Source: an uncultured Erythrobacter sp. (GTDB taxonomy: Bacteria > Pseudomonadota > Alphaproteobacteria > Sphingomonadales > Sphingomonadaceae). Taken from it: a stretch of 64,000 nt of DNA. The notes below the pieces were generated by a model that saw only the letters and a list, made by a program, of their open reading frames with translations, made no database searches and was not told the origin of the DNA. Where the stretch lies: NCBI GenBank assembly GCA_947499095.1, contig CANMMR010000007.1:171639-235638 (forward strand). The letters run 5' to 3'. Made by a program: the position numbers and the translations under genes. Every line of letters begins with the position of its first letter. Position 1 is the first letter of the stretch. Shown piece after piece: positions 39,002 to 47,888 of the stretch.

Positions 39002-39910
39002 TCACGAGAGAACGACACCCTTCGCCACCGCATTGCCGTGCAGAAAGGTAGCGAGGTCCATTTTCGGTTTGCCCGCGCGCTGCAATTCGACCGGGCGGAT
39101 CGCGCCTTCGCCGCATGCGATAGCGAGCCGGTCGTCGATCACTTCGCCGGGTGCGCCGCGACCTTCGGCCAGCTGCGCTCGCAGCAGCTTGACCCGCTGG
39201 CCATCGAGCTCGAACCACGCACCAGGGAAGGGCGAGAGACCATGCACGTGCCGCACCACTTCCTCGGCAGGGCGATCCCAGTCCATCCGCGCCTCCGCCT
39301 TGTCGATCTTGGCGGCATAGGTCGCTTGCATATCGTCCTGCTCCAGCGGGTGCAGCATATCGACATCGATAAGCGTGCCGACCATCAATTGTGCCCCAAT
39401 CTCGGCCAGTTCTTCGGTCAGTTCGCCGGTCGTCTTGTCCTCGATCGGGGTGCGCGCCATCGTCAGCATAGGGCCGGTATCGAGCCCTGCTTCCATCTGC
39501 ATGATGGTGACGCCGGTGACCGGATCGCCCGCCATCACCGCGCGGTGGATCGGCGCGGCCCCACGCCAGCGCGGCAGGATCGAGGCGTGGACGTTGAGGC
39601 AACCATGCTTCGGCGCGTCGAGAATGGCTTGCGGCAGAATCAGTCCGTAGGCGGCAACCACGGCCATCTCGGGTTCCAGCGCAGCAAAAGCGTCCTGCTC
39701 TTCGGCTGACTTCAACGATTTGGGATGACGGACTTCGATCCCGAGATCGTCGGCCCGCTGGTGCACCGGCGTGCGGGTCAGCTCCTTGCCGCGCCGCCCG
39801 CCCGGCCGCGGCGGCTGGGTGTAAACGCAGATCACCTGATGCGCAGCATCGATCAGCGCCTGCAGCGTCGGCACGGCGAAATCCGGGCTACCCATGAAGA
39901 TAATGCGCAT
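39002..39910 (-). CDS. fmt: Methionyl-tRNA formyltransferase
   Basis: 302 residues. Formylates initiator Met-t[19 protein letters not shown] start at 39910, catalytic-loop block [18 protein letters not shown] (Asn-His) and C-terminal Fmt domain. An upstream in-frame extension overlaps recR and is not conserved. def, whose product removes the formyl group, lies at 40741. Confidence 0.95.
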   Translation of the reverse strand: MRIIFMGSPDFAVPTLQALIDAAHQVICVYTQPPRPGGRRGKELTRTPVHQRADDLGIEVRHPKSLKSAEEQDAFAALEPEMAVVAAYGLILPQAILDAPKHGCLNVHASILPRWRGAAPIHRAVMAGDPVTGVTIMQMEAGLDTGPMLTMARTPIEDKTTGELTEELAEIGAQLMVGTLIDVDMLHPLEQDDMQATYAAKIDKAEARMDWDRPAEEVVRHVHGLSPFPGAWFELDGQRVKLLRAQLAEGRGAPGEVIDDRLAIACGEGAIRPVELQRAGKPKMDLATFLHGNAVAKGVVLS

Positions 39911-39953
39911 TGCGGCCTTTCTCTGTCTCGCCCGCGCCCCTATCTGTGGCGCG

Positions 39954-40547
39954 ATGGCATCGCAAGAGATCGAAACCCTCGCATCGGCGCTGGCCCGTTT
40001 GCCCGGTCTCGGCCCGCGCAGCGCGCGGCGGGCGGTGCTGTGGCTGGTCAAGCGGCGCGAGACGGCGCTGCCGGCCCTGCTCGATGCGCTGGCGACCGTC
40101 GGCGAGGCACTGGTCGAATGCGAGACCTGCGGCAATGTCGACACGCGCAACCCCTGCGCCATCTGCGCCGATCCGCGCCGCGACATGAAGAGCCTGTGCG
40201 TGGTGGAGGACGTGTCCGACCTGTGGGCGCTCGACCGCGCGAAACTGTTTACCGGACGCTACCATGTGCTCGGCGGCAAGCTGTCGGCGCTGGACGGCGT
40301 GCGGCCCGAGGACCTGAACATTGCCAGCCTGATGGCGCGCGTCGAAGAGGGCGGGGTGGATGAAATCGTCCTCGCCATGAACGCCACGCTGGAGGGGCAG
40401 ACGACCGCGCACTACCTCGCCGAGCGGCTGGAGGCCTACCCTGTGCGGATCACGCAATTGGCGCATGGGCTGCCGGTGGGCGGCGAGCTGGATTACCTCG
40501 ACGAGGGCACCTTGGCGCAGGCGCTGAGGGCACGGCGGCCTGTTTGA
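39954..40547 (+). CDS. recR: Recombination protein RecR
   Basis: 197 residues. RecFOR-pathway clamp. Helix-hairpin-helix [14 protein letters not shown], zinc finger [16 protein letters not shown], Toprim domain ([11 protein letters not shown]) and C-terminal Walker-B-like part. ATG 39954 is chosen; upstream in-frame codons overlap fmt and are not conserved. Divergent from fmt with 43 bases between. Confidence 0.95.
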   Translation: MASQEIETLASALARLPGLGPRSARRAVLWLVKRRETALPALLDALATVGEALVECETCGNVDTRNPCAICADPRRDMKSLCVVEDVSDLWALDRAKLFTGRYHVLGGKLSALDGVRPEDLNIASLMARVEEGGVDEIVLAMNATLEGQTTAHYLAERLEAYPVRITQLAHGLPVGGELDYLDEGTLAQALRARRPV

Positions 40548-40579
40548 TGCGTGCGGAAAGCGCATCCGCGCTTTCCTTG

Positions 40580-40662
40580 GCTGTTCCGTCCCGCTCCCCC
40601 ACCCGGCCACCCACGGCGCGGTATTCTATGGGTGGCCGGGTGGGGGAGCGGGACGGAACAGC
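40580..40662. repeat. Perfect 34-bp inverted repeat
   Basis: Arms 40580-40613 and 40629-40662 are exact reverse complements over 34 bases (arm begins GCTGTTCCGTCCCGCTCCCC), with a 15-base loop. It fills most of the 193-base recR-def gap. No T-run follows on either strand, so it is not a classic intrinsic terminator. Could be a bidirectional RNA hairpin, a cruciform site or the remnant of a palindromic element. Confidence 0.9.
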
Positions 40663-40740
40663 AAGGTCGGGACAAATATCCCGACCGCACCCAACGAAGA
40701 CTCGTTGAACATTTCCCTCCGCCAGACTATCTCACCCCGC

Positions 40741-41307
40741 ATGGCTATCCGTGAAATTCTCGAAGTGCCGGATCCCCGGCTCAAGGTCGTGTCCGAACCC
40801 ATCACCGAGTTCGACGACGAGTTGAAGACGCTCGTCTCCGACATGTTCGAAACCATGTACGACGCGCCAGGCATCGGGCTCGCCGCGATCCAGGTCGGCG
40901 TGCCCAAGCGAGTGCTGGTGATCGACCTGCAGCCCGAAGATACCGAGGCCGAGGGCGAGGTGTGCAATCACGGCGGGCACGAACACGTGCATTATCCGGT
41001 GAAGAAGGAACCGCGGGTATTCATCAACCCGGAAATCCTCGATCCCGCAGACGAGCTTGCGACCTATCAGGAAGGTTGCCTCTCGGTCCCCGACATCTTC
41101 GCCGATGTCGATCGCCCGGCCACCTGCCGCGTGCGCTATCAGGATCTGGAAGGCGAGACCCACGAAGAGGACCTCGACGGGCTGATGGCCACGTGCATCC
41201 AGCACGAGATGGACCACCTCGAGGGGATCCTGTTCATCGATCACCTCAGTCGCCTCAAGCGCAACATGGCGCTCAAGAAGCTGAAGAAGCTCCGCGAAGC
41301 GGCGTAG
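40741..41307 (+). CDS. def: Peptide deformylase
   Basis: 188 residues. Removes N-formyl from nascent proteins. Three metal-site motifs in order: GIGLAAIQVG, EGCLSVP and QHEMDHLEG. ATG 40741 starts MAIREILEVPDPRL. The insert GEVCNHGGHEHVHY between motifs 1 and 2 is His-rich and unusual compared with the E. coli enzyme. Confidence 0.95.
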   Translation: MAIREILEVPDPRLKVVSEPITEFDDELKTLVSDMFETMYDAPGIGLAAIQVGVPKRVLVIDLQPEDTEAEGEVCNHGGHEHVHYPVKKEPRVFINPEILDPADELATYQEGCLSVPDIFADVDRPATCRVRYQDLEGETHEEDLDGLMATCIQHEMDHLEGILFIDHLSRLKRNMALKKLKKLREAA

Positions 41308-41583
41308 TTTGTTCAGCCTCAAGCGCCGGCAGCCGCATCCGCGGCCTTAGGCTATCCTCGCTCACGCGACCTGAAGGTCGCATCGCTGCGGGCGCGCAGT
41401 CGCGCTTGCCTCGCTGCGCTCGGTTCTCTGGGAGAGGATCAGTTGCGCCTCAAAGCAAAGGCTCGCGTCTCCTAGAGCACCGGGCCGGCGGAGGCCCGGC
41501 AAGGGCGACCGCCCGCCCGCAGCGGGCGCGGCTTGCCGCGCGTCTAGCGAGGACCAACCCGCGGATGCGGGTTCGCAAAACAA
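41308..41583. other. 276-bp GC-rich non-coding stretch with several hairpins
   Basis: No convincing gene. It holds perfect dyads: CCGGGCC/GGCCCGG (41480-41499) and AACCCGC/GCGGGTT (41556-41573), plus GCCCG-CAG-CGGGC and CGACCT-GA-AGGTCG. No clear T tract. Probably transcript ends of def and of the convergent copper-type gene, or a repeat family common in related genomes. Confidence 0.5.
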
Positions 41584-41982
41584 TCACGCCACCTCGAGCA
41601 TCGCATCGCGCGCCTTCACGCAGTCCTCGACAACTTCGTGGCACATCCGCGCGCAGCGCTGGCAGTGCGGATTGTCGTGCTTGTCGCATTCCTCGGCGCA
41701 GACCTTGCAGGCGAGGATGCAGGCTTCGAGCAGCGACTTGATCACCGCCGTATTGCCATGCGTGCGCCGCGCCGCGACCGTGCTGACGGCCTGGCAGATG
41801 TCCGACGCGTCGGAACACTTGCGGATGCATTCGGACATGTCGCCCTCTTCCGCATTGCAGGCGTCGACGCAACTGCTGGCGATCGCCGCGCAATACATCG
41901 CGTGCTTGACCGCTTCGCCCAGTTCCTCGGTGTAGTCGGCCCCCACGGCGGGGTGGTCCTGGATCATTTCCTTGATCGACAT
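41584..41982 (-). CDS. Four-helix Cys-rich copper-storage-like protein
   Basis: 132 residues, all-helical, with about 13 Cys placed along helices (ASSCVDACNAEE, CILACKVCAEECDKH, HCQRCARMCHE), as in the four-helix-bundle copper-binding/DUF326 family related to Csp copper-storage proteins. No signal peptide, so a cytosolic Csp3-like role is inferred. AGGAG lies 8 bases before ATG 41982. Confidence 0.85.
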   Translation of the reverse strand: MSIKEMIQDHPAVGADYTEELGEAVKHAMYCAAIASSCVDACNAEEGDMSECIRKCSDASDICQAVSTVAARRTHGNTAVIKSLLEACILACKVCAEECDKHDNPHCQRCARMCHEVVEDCVKARDAMLEVA

Positions 41983-42064
41983 AGAATATCTCCTCTTTGC
42001 ATGAGGAGCGCGCGGCTGTGGGGATAGTTCCGGGCAGGTCTTTTCCGCAGACCCCGTTCCAGCT

Positions 42065-43534
42065 ATGTTCCGGCGCATGGATATGACCGTTCTCATCGTC
42101 GCCGTCGCCGCCCTCCTGATCGGAGTGGTGCTCGGCTGGTTTGCCGGATCGCGACCGGCAGCCGACTGGAAAGCGCGCCATGGCGAGCGCGATGCCGAGG
42201 CGCGGGAGCTGGACGAGAAGTTCCGCCGCGCCATTGTGGAGCTGGAGAATGCGACCGTGCGCGCGGCCCGTGCCGATGCACTGGATAGCGAATTGCGTGA
42301 GACCCGCGCGGCGCATGAAACGGCTCTCGACGCCCTGCGGCGGGACAACGCGGCGCTCGGGTCCGAACTGGCGACGCTCAAGGAAAAGACCGCCAATTTC
42401 GACGAGCAAAAACGCCTGCTGGTCGAGGCGCGCGAGGAATTGCTCAAGGAATTCCAGAACACCGGCACCGCCGTGCTGTCGAAGGCGCAGGAGGATTTCC
42501 TCAAGCGCGCAAACGAGCGGTTCGGGCATTCCGAAAAGACCAGCGAGGAAAAGCTGCGCGCGCTGCTCGATCCGGTGGGCAAGCGGCTGGAGGCTTACGA
42601 GAAGCAGGTCGCCGCGCTGGAGGAAAAGCGCACCGATGCCTTCGGGCGGCTCTACCAGCAGATTACCGAGATGCAGCGCGGGCAGGAAGAGGTCCGGCGC
42701 GAGGCGCAGCGGCTCGGCAACAGCCTGACCAACGCCCCCAAGGCGCGCGGCCGCTGGGGCGAGCGGGCATTGCAGAATGTGCTCGAGCAATGCGGGCTGT
42801 CGGAGCATACCGATTTCAATCTCGAACATTCGATCGAGACCGAGAACGGTCGGCTCCGCCCCGATGCGGTGGTCCACGTGCCGGGGCAGAAGAAGCTGGT
42901 GATCGACGCCAAGGTCTCGCTCAATGCCTATCAGGCCGCGTTCGAGGCGGATGACGACGACGAGCGCGGGCGGCACCTCGACCTGCATGCCAAATCCATG
43001 CGCAACCACGTCCAGACGCTCGGCAGCAAGAGCTACCAGAGCCAGTTCGACGACACGCCAGATTATGTCGTGATGTTCGTCCCGGGCGAGCATTTCGTCG
43101 CCGCCGCGCTGGAACATGATCCGGAACTATGGGACTTCGCCTTCCGCAACAAGGTGCTGCTGGCGACGCCGACCAACCTCGTTGCCATCGCGCGCACTGT
43201 GGCGCAGGTCTGGCGGCAGGACACGATCGCGCAGGAAGCAGTGGAGATCGGCAAGGCGGGCGCGGAGCTTTACGACCGCCTCGCCGTGGCCGCCGAACAC
43301 ATGAAGCGTGTCGGGGGCGGGCTGGAAACGGCGGTCAACAATTACAACAAGTTCGTCGGCAGCTTCGAACGCAACGTGCTGACGTCGGGCAGGCGTCTCG
43401 CGGAACGCGGCATCGAAATCGGCAAGCGCGAGATCGAGGAAGTGCCGAAGGTAGAGGCGACGCCGCGCTACAATGCGGAGGACGCCGCGCAGATCGAGGA
43501 CGGCACCGGCGAAGGGCGCGAGGCGGCGGAGTGA
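42065..43534 (+). CDS. rmuC: DNA recombination protein RmuC homologue
   Basis: 489 residues. One N-terminal membrane helix (TVLIVAVAALLIGVVLGWFAG), a long coiled coil (30-200), then the RmuC nuclease-like domain: RGRWGERALQNVLEQCG, RLRPDAVVHVPGQKKLVIDAK and FVPGEHFVAAAL. Limits inversions between short repeats in E. coli. ATG 42077 or 42083 are equally possible starts. Confidence 0.9.
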   Translation: MFRRMDMTVLIVAVAALLIGVVLGWFAGSRPAADWKARHGERDAEARELDEKFRRAIVELENATVRAARADALDSELRETRAAHETALDALRRDNAALGSELATLKEKTANFDEQKRLLVEAREELLKEFQNTGTAVLSKAQEDFLKRANERFGHSEKTSEEKLRALLDPVGKRLEAYEKQVAALEEKRTDAFGRLYQQITEMQRGQEEVRREAQRLGNSLTNAPKARGRWGERALQNVLEQCGLSEHTDFNLEHSIETENGRLRPDAVVHVPGQKKLVIDAKVSLNAYQAAFEADDDDERGRHLDLHAKSMRNHVQTLGSKSYQSQFDDTPDYVVMFVPGEHFVAAALEHDPELWDFAFRNKVLLATPTNLVAIARTVAQVWRQDTIAQEAVEIGKAGAELYDRLAVAAEHMKRVGGGLETAVNNYNKFVGSFERNVLTSGRRLAERGIEIGKREIEEVPKVEATPRYNAEDAAQIEDGTGEGREAAE

Positions 43535-43548
43535 GGGATCCTCTTTTC

Positions 43549-43574
43549 GTCATCCCAGCGAAAGCTGGCATCGC
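43549..43574. repeat. REP hairpin, upstream of the GIY-YIG gene
   Basis: GTCATCCCAGCGAAAGCTGGCAT-type element, one base off the perfect dyad (GGCAT instead of GGGAT). It lies 26 bases before the GIY-YIG start and is in inverted orientation to the element at 43891-43916. Confidence 0.75.
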
Positions 43575-43599
43575 TCACTTCCTGGTCGGACAATAACCG

Positions 43600-43884
43600 A
43601 TGAGCGGCTGGGTCTACCTCATGACCAACAAGCCCCGCGGCGTGCTTTACATCGGCGTAACCTCCGACCTCCCCTTCCGCATCCAGCAGCACCGGACCGG
43701 CAGAGGCTCTACCTTCTGTCGACGCTACGGCCTGAACCGGCTGGTCCATGCCGAGGAATACGATGATATCACCGACGCCATCGCGCGCGAGAAGGCGATG
43801 AAGGCCTGGAAGCGTGAATGGAAGATCGAACTCATCGAGAAGGCGAACCCGGACTGGAGCGACCTGTTCGAGCGGCTCGCCTGA
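43600..43884 (+). CDS. Single-domain GIY-YIG endonuclease
   Basis: 94 residues, YhbQ/UPF0213-like. GWVYLMTNKPRGVLYIGVTSDL carries the GIY-YIG-equivalent (VYL...LYIG), R in LPFRIQQH, and E in AIAREKAMKAWKR. The family nicks or cleaves DNA; no accessory domain. It is bracketed by inverted REPs at 43549 and 43891, leaving only 26 and 6 bases between gene and repeats. Confidence 0.9.
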   Translation: MSGWVYLMTNKPRGVLYIGVTSDLPFRIQQHRTGRGSTFCRRYGLNRLVHAEEYDDITDAIAREKAMKAWKREWKIELIEKANPDWSDLFERLA

Positions 43885-43890
43885 CCGAGA

Positions 43891-43916
43891 GCGATCCCAG
43901 CTTTCGCTGGGATGAC
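43891..43916. repeat. REP hairpin, downstream of the GIY-YIG gene
   Basis: GATCCCAGCTTTCGCTGGGATGAC, a perfect stem ATCCCAGC/GCTGGGAT, six bases after the GIY-YIG stop and inverted relative to the copy at 43549. Confidence 0.85.
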
Positions 43917-43992
43917 GATTTTGGCGCGGTGCGGGTTGTTGTCAGTTTCCGAGCCGATAGCAGTCATTGGTGAATTCGTGCACTTAGACGCG

Positions 43993-44334
43993 ATGATAGT
44001 GACTATTTACGATGCAGACTCGCCGATCGGCGAAGCAGAAATTTTCGCGCTAGACCCACCCATGGGTGTTGCGATGGCCAAATTCATTCCGTTACCAACA
44101 TACAGCGTGAAGCTCCACGCCAACGTCGTTGATGGCGACTACATCGAAGACCGAGGCTTAAACCTTCGGATGGAACTGGCAGATGGGGTCGCTTTGAAAA
44201 GCCAAGCCATCTCAATACAGGATTGGCCTGCCTTAGATGAGCGAGAAGTTCATATTCTCGGGATTTTGGAGCCGAGCTTTGAAGAACTGTTTCGCGAGCA
44301 TCCGGATTATAAGTCGTATTGGGGTGAAGAGTAA
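43993..44334 (+). CDS. Hypothetical protein, locally AT-rich
   Basis: 113 residues from ATG 43993 (frame open from 43912). Starts IVTIYDADSPIGEAEIFALDPP; acidic C-terminus (HPDYKSYWGEE). Base composition is clearly less GC-rich than its neighbours, suggesting acquisition. Resembles small unannotated proteobacterial proteins of the form IYD..PIG.A......PPMGVA; function unknown. An immunity-like role would be speculation. Confidence 0.6.
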   Translation: MIVTIYDADSPIGEAEIFALDPPMGVAMAKFIPLPTYSVKLHANVVDGDYIEDRGLNLRMELADGVALKSQAISIQDWPALDEREVHILGILEPSFEELFREHPDYKSYWGEE

Positions 44335-44412
44335 CGTCCGCTTCCCACCCAGTTCTCGCCGCCGCCCTCTGCCCACTTTCCTACACGCCACCGATCTGCT
44401 CCACCCTGGCGG

Positions 44413-44877
44413 ATGCGCAAACCGCCTGCCCATCGTCTCCGCCGCAAGCCGCCGTTCTTTCATCCCGTCCTCCTGCGCTCGCGCGAGGACGGGTGGAGCG
44501 TCGTGCGGCAGTGCGAGTTTCTGGCGCAGCTTTACCTGACCGGCTCGGTCGCGGCGGCGGCGCGCACTACCGGCATGTCGCGGGCCTCGGCCTATCGCTT
44601 GCGTGAGCGGGCGGGGGCCGAGGGGTTCGCGCATGCCTGGGATGCGGTGCTGGTGCCGCCGGGATCGGGGCGGCTGACGGGGCCGGACATCGACTGGCGG
44701 AAGGTGACACATCAGGCGCTGGTCAGCCGGGTGGAGTGGGGCCTGGTGCAGCCGGTGCTCCATCAGGGCCGCATGACCGCGATCCGCCGGAAAGCCGACA
44801 ATTCCGCGCTTTTGCGGCTGCTGCGGCGCTCAGATGCGGGCGCAAGCCGAGCGCGGAAAGGAGTGGCGGGCAAGTGA
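44413..44877 (+). CDS. HTH-containing hypothetical protein
   Basis: 154 residues, strongly basic. After FHPVLLRSREDGW a helix-turn-helix is visible: FLAQLYLTGSVAAAARTTG then MSRASAYRLRERAG, as in transposase or terminase small-subunit-like HTHs. The remainder (DWRKVTHQALVSRVEWGLV) is unassigned. Similar proteins occur singly in sphingomonads. No neighbouring partner evident. Confidence 0.65.
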   Translation: MRKPPAHRLRRKPPFFHPVLLRSREDGWSVVRQCEFLAQLYLTGSVAAAARTTGMSRASAYRLRERAGAEGFAHAWDAVLVPPGSGRLTGPDIDWRKVTHQALVSRVEWGLVQPVLHQGRMTAIRRKADNSALLRLLRRSDAGASRARKGVAGK

Positions 44878-44927
44878 CGGCGCAGTTTATCAAAACACCC
44901 CTGTCAGTGGTCCATGTCGGTGGTGGA

Positions 44928-45749
44928 TCAGCCCTCCAGCCCCGCCAGCACCTCATACCCCAGCACAGCCGCCGCGACCGCGGCATTGAGGCTGTCGGCG
45001 CGGCCTTTCATCGGCATGGTCACGCGCAGGTCGCAGGCCATCTCGTAGGCCTCGGGCAGGCCGCGGCTCTCGTTGCCGACCATGACGAAGCACGGCGCAG
45101 CATAAGGCGCGCCGCGATAGGGCTGGGCCTCGCGCAGGCTGGCGGCGACGAGCTGGCCTGCTCCGCCGCGCAGCCAGCTTTCGAACTCGCTCCACTCGGC
45201 GCGTGCGATGCTTTGCGTGAACACCGCGCCCATGCTGGCGCGCACGGCCTCGACGCTGAAGGGGTCGGCGCAATCGTCGATCAGGATCAGTCCGCCCGCG
45301 CCGATCGCGTCGCCGGTCCGCAGCATGGTGCCGAGATTGCCCGGATCCCTGAGAGCTTGGGCAACCAGCCAGATGTCGGCGCGGTTGCGGTCGAGGCTCG
45401 CCAGCGCAGTGTCGAATTCGGCGAAGACGCCAGCGACCGCCTGCGGATTGTCCTTGCCGGTGATCTTGGAGAGGATGTCGGGCGAGGTCTCGATCACCTC
45501 GCCGCCCGCCGCCGCGACCGCCGCTTCCAGTTCGGCAAGCAGCGGATGCGGATCGCGGCCCGTCGCCAGCACAAGCACTTCGGGCAAATGCCCGCACTCG
45601 CGCGCATCGGTCAGCAGGCGCAGCCCCTCGGCGAGGAACTTGCCCGCGGCCTTGCGGTGCTTCTTCTCGCGCAGCGCCCGCAGCGCCTTGACGGTGGGGT
45701 TGGAGAAGCCGGTGATGAGGCGGCGCGGATGGTTGTCGCTGGGAGCCAT
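44928..45749 (-). CDS. SpoU/TrmH-family RNA 2'-O-methyltransferase
   Basis: 273 residues. N-terminal substrate-binding domain (NPTVKALRALREKKHRKA), then SPOUT domain with motif 1 LRDPGNLGTMLRTGDA, motif 2 GNESRGL and motif 3 MPMKGRADSLNAAVA. Methylates 23S rRNA or tRNA ribose; target undetermined. Start ATG 45749, two bases after the HPr stop. Confidence 0.9.
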   Translation of the reverse strand: MAPSDNHPRRLITGFSNPTVKALRALREKKHRKAAGKFLAEGLRLLTDARECGHLPEVLVLATGRDPHPLLAELEAAVAAAGGEVIETSPDILSKITGKDNPQAVAGVFAEFDTALASLDRNRADIWLVAQALRDPGNLGTMLRTGDAIGAGGLILIDDCADPFSVEAVRASMGAVFTQSIARAEWSEFESWLRGGAGQLVAASLREAQPYRGAPYAAPCFVMVGNESRGLPEAYEMACDLRVTMPMKGRADSLNAAVAAAVLGYEVLAGLEG

Positions 45750-45751
45750 GG

Positions 45752-46030
45752 TCACGGCTCCCCGAAACCGTCCTCGATCATCGCGGCGAGGGTGCTCATC
45801 GCCTCCTCGCTCCCGGCGCCGGACACAACCAACTCGATCGTGTCGCCCTTGGCCGCGCCGAGCATCATGAGGCCGAGGATGGAGCCGCCCGCCGCCTCGT
45901 TCTCGCCCTTGGCGACGCGCACCTGGCAGCCTTGCGGCAATTCGGCGACCGCACCGACGAACCTGGCGCTGGCCCGCGCGTGCAGCCCGCGCTGGTTGAC
46001 CACGGTGAGGGTGCGGCGCAGCTCGCTCAA
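45752..46030 (-). CDS. ptsH: HPr phosphocarrier protein
   Basis: 92 residues. Phospho-His17 in GLHARASARFV and a regulatory Ser50 region GGSILGLMML, the site used by HPr kinase. Overlaps the EIIA gene by 4 bases. In this PTS no sugar permease is evident; it is a regulatory PTS. Enzyme I is not in the window. Confidence 0.93.
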   Translation of the reverse strand: MSELRRTLTVVNQRGLHARASARFVGAVAELPQGCQVRVAKGENEAAGGSILGLMMLGAAKGDTIELVVSGAGSEEAMSTLAAMIEDGFGEP

Positions 46031-46455
46031 GAGGTGGCAGCCTTCGCGCTGTCGAGATCCTGGCCGAGGAACTCGCTCGCCACCGTGATGTAGTTGCGGC
46101 CCGCAGTCTGAGCAGCGTGCACCGCATCGACCACGCCCATGCTCTTGCGCGCGCCCGCAAGGCGGATGAGCATCGGCAGGTTGATGCCCGCGATCACCTC
46201 GATCCGGCCCGTGTCGAGCAGCGAGATCGCGAGGTTGGAGGGCGTGCCGCCGAACAGGTCGGTGAGGATGATGGCCCCGTCGCCCGTGTCCACCCTCGCG
46301 ATGGCATCGGCGATGTCCTGGCGGCGGCGCTCCATATCGTCGTTGGGACCGATGCAGATGGTCGCAACGCCCTCCTGCTTGCCCACCACATGCTCCATCG
46401 CGTCGATGAAGTGCTCGGCCAAATTGCCGTGGGTGACGAGAATCATGCCAATCAT
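46027..46455 (-). CDS. PTS EIIA, mannose/fructose (ManX-like) family
   Basis: 142 residues. MIGMILVTHGNLAEHF with phospho-acceptor His9, and AIILTDLFGGTPSN. It receives phosphate from HPr; no IIB/IIC partners, so regulatory. ATG 46455 is preferred over an extended start at 46515, which lacks conservation. 72 bases downstream of rapZ. Confidence 0.9.
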   Translation of the reverse strand: MIGMILVTHGNLAEHFIDAMEHVVGKQEGVATICIGPNDDMERRRQDIADAIARVDTGDGAIILTDLFGGTPSNLAISLLDTGRIEVIAGINLPMLIRLAGARKSMGVVDAVHAAQTAGRNYITVASEFLGQDLDSAKAATS

Positions 46456-46527
46456 GCGTGGGCGTGTCCGAATAATTACCCTTGGAAGATTACGTGCCGG
46501 GTCCTGAACCATCAATGGCCGCGGGAA

Positions 46528-47430
46528 TCAACGCCGTTCGAGCGGATCGGCGGGCCGGCTCCCCAGATTGCGATGGATGACGGTGGGCGAAAACCCCTCG
46601 GCGCGCAAGACCTCCGCCGCCCGCTCGGCGCTGTAGACGGAGCGGTGTCTCCCTCCGGTACAGCCGAAGGCGATGTTGAGATAGCTGCGGCTTTGCGCGG
46701 CATAGCGCGGCAGCAGTTCGCGCAGCAGGTCGGCGATACGGGCGAAGGCCGGTTCGAAAGCGGGATCGGCCTCGATATGCGCGGCTACCTCGGCCTCCAG
46801 TCCGGTCTTCTCGCGCAGGCCTTCGACCCAGTGCGGGTTGTCGACGAAGCGCATGTCGAACAGCAGGTCTGCCAGGGGTGGGGTGCCGCGGGCGAAGCCG
46901 AAGCTGGAGATGGTGACGGTCATCTCGCGCTCGGCACTGCTGGCGAATTGCTCGCGGACTTCCTGCTGCAGCTGGTTGGTGAGGAAATTGCTGGTGTCGA
47001 TTACGATGTCGGCCCAGCGCCGCAGCGGCTCCAGCAGCTCCCGCTCGGCCTTGATCCCGTCGAGTACGGGACGGCCGCGGGCCATGGGGTGCGGACGGCG
47101 GGTCTCGTTATAGCGCCGCTCCAGTTCGCCGCCGGCGCAGTCGATGAACAGAGTCGTCACTTCGACATCGCCGCGAGCCGCCAGCTGCTTGCACATTTCG
47201 ATTATCTCGGTGGGGACGAAGCCACGGGTGCGGGAATCGAAGCCGATGGCAAGCTGGCTGCCCTCGTCCTCATTGCCGAGCAGGCCGCCGAGCAGGCGTA
47301 CGGGGAAGTTGTCGATCGCTTCCCAACCGATGTCTTCCAGCACCTGCAACGCCGTCGACTTGCCCGCGCCCGAGAGGCCGGTGACGAGCAGGACGCGCTG
47401 GCGCGGGGCGGTAGGGGAATCGGCGGTCAT
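46528..47430 (-). CDS. rapZ: RNase adapter RapZ
   Basis: 300 residues. P-loop LLVTGLSGAGKSTAL at 14-28, FDSRTRGF, C-terminal RapZ domain with GFARGTPPLADLLFDMRFVDNPHW and FGCTGGRHRSV. In E. coli it steers GlmZ decay; in alphaproteobacteria the sRNA target is unknown. ATGA overlap with hprK. Typical position between hprK and EIIA. Confidence 0.93.
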   Translation of the reverse strand: MTADSPTAPRQRVLLVTGLSGAGKSTALQVLEDIGWEAIDNFPVRLLGGLLGNEDEGSQLAIGFDSRTRGFVPTEIIEMCKQLAARGDVEVTTLFIDCAGGELERRYNETRRPHPMARGRPVLDGIKAERELLEPLRRWADIVIDTSNFLTNQLQQEVREQFASSAEREMTVTISSFGFARGTPPLADLLFDMRFVDNPHWVEGLREKTGLEAEVAAHIEADPAFEPAFARIADLLRELLPRYAAQSRSYLNIAFGCTGGRHRSVYSAERAAEVLRAEGFSPTVIHRNLGSRPADPLERR

Positions 47431-47888
47431 CGCATGATCCTTGTCGCTGCTTGCGCTTCGCTTGGAAAGGGCAGGCCGTGCTTTGCCAGCGCATATTCGG
47501 CGCGTAGGGCCTGCGTTGCATCCCCCGGTGCGAAGGGCAGCACCGGCACGGACATGCCGGCCACCTCCCGCGTCGGAACGTCCATCGGAAAGCGCGGGGC
47601 GTCGGTATCGAGCATAAGAATGAGAGCCACCGGAGCCTGCGTTGTCGGCAATTCCACGAGGCCGACATTGCGAACTTCGAGCAGCCCGGCGGTGTTCGGT
47701 GGAGGCGCGGCGATCAACGTGCCGTCCTTTTGGACCAGCTCGATCGCGTCGTCGCCGATCAGCACCGCGCCACGGTCGATGAGGGCGAGTGCGAGCGAGG
47801 ACTTGCCGAGGCCTGGTGCCCCCTCGATCAACAGCGCCCGCCCGCCGATCGCGAGGCCGGTGACATTCGCGAGAATCTGGTTCCTCAT
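47427..47888 (-). CDS. hprK: Short HPr kinase/phosphorylase
   Basis: 153 residues; the alphaproteobacterial short form with only the kinase domain (Firmicute HprK is ~310). Walker A GAPGLGKSS at 23-31, IGDDAIEL, and PTREVAGMSVPVL. Phosphorylates HPr Ser. Coupled by ATGA overlaps to chvG upstream and rapZ downstream. Confidence 0.88.
   Translation of the reverse strand: MRNQILANVTGLAIGGRALLIEGAPGLGKSSLALALIDRGAVLIGDDAIELVQKDGTLIAAPPPNTAGLLEVRNVGLVELPTTQAPVALILMLDTDAPRFPMDVPTREVAGMSVPVLPFAPGDATQALRAEYALAKHGLPFPSEAQAATRIMR

Noticed and set aside
40580..40662. Intrinsic terminator for recR
   Set aside because: Stem far longer than usual and no T tract on either strand; listed as an inverted repeat instead.
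43600..43916. Full transposon around the GIY-YIG gene
   Set aside because: No target duplication or transposase; only REP hairpins. Kept as a finding, not as a mobile element.
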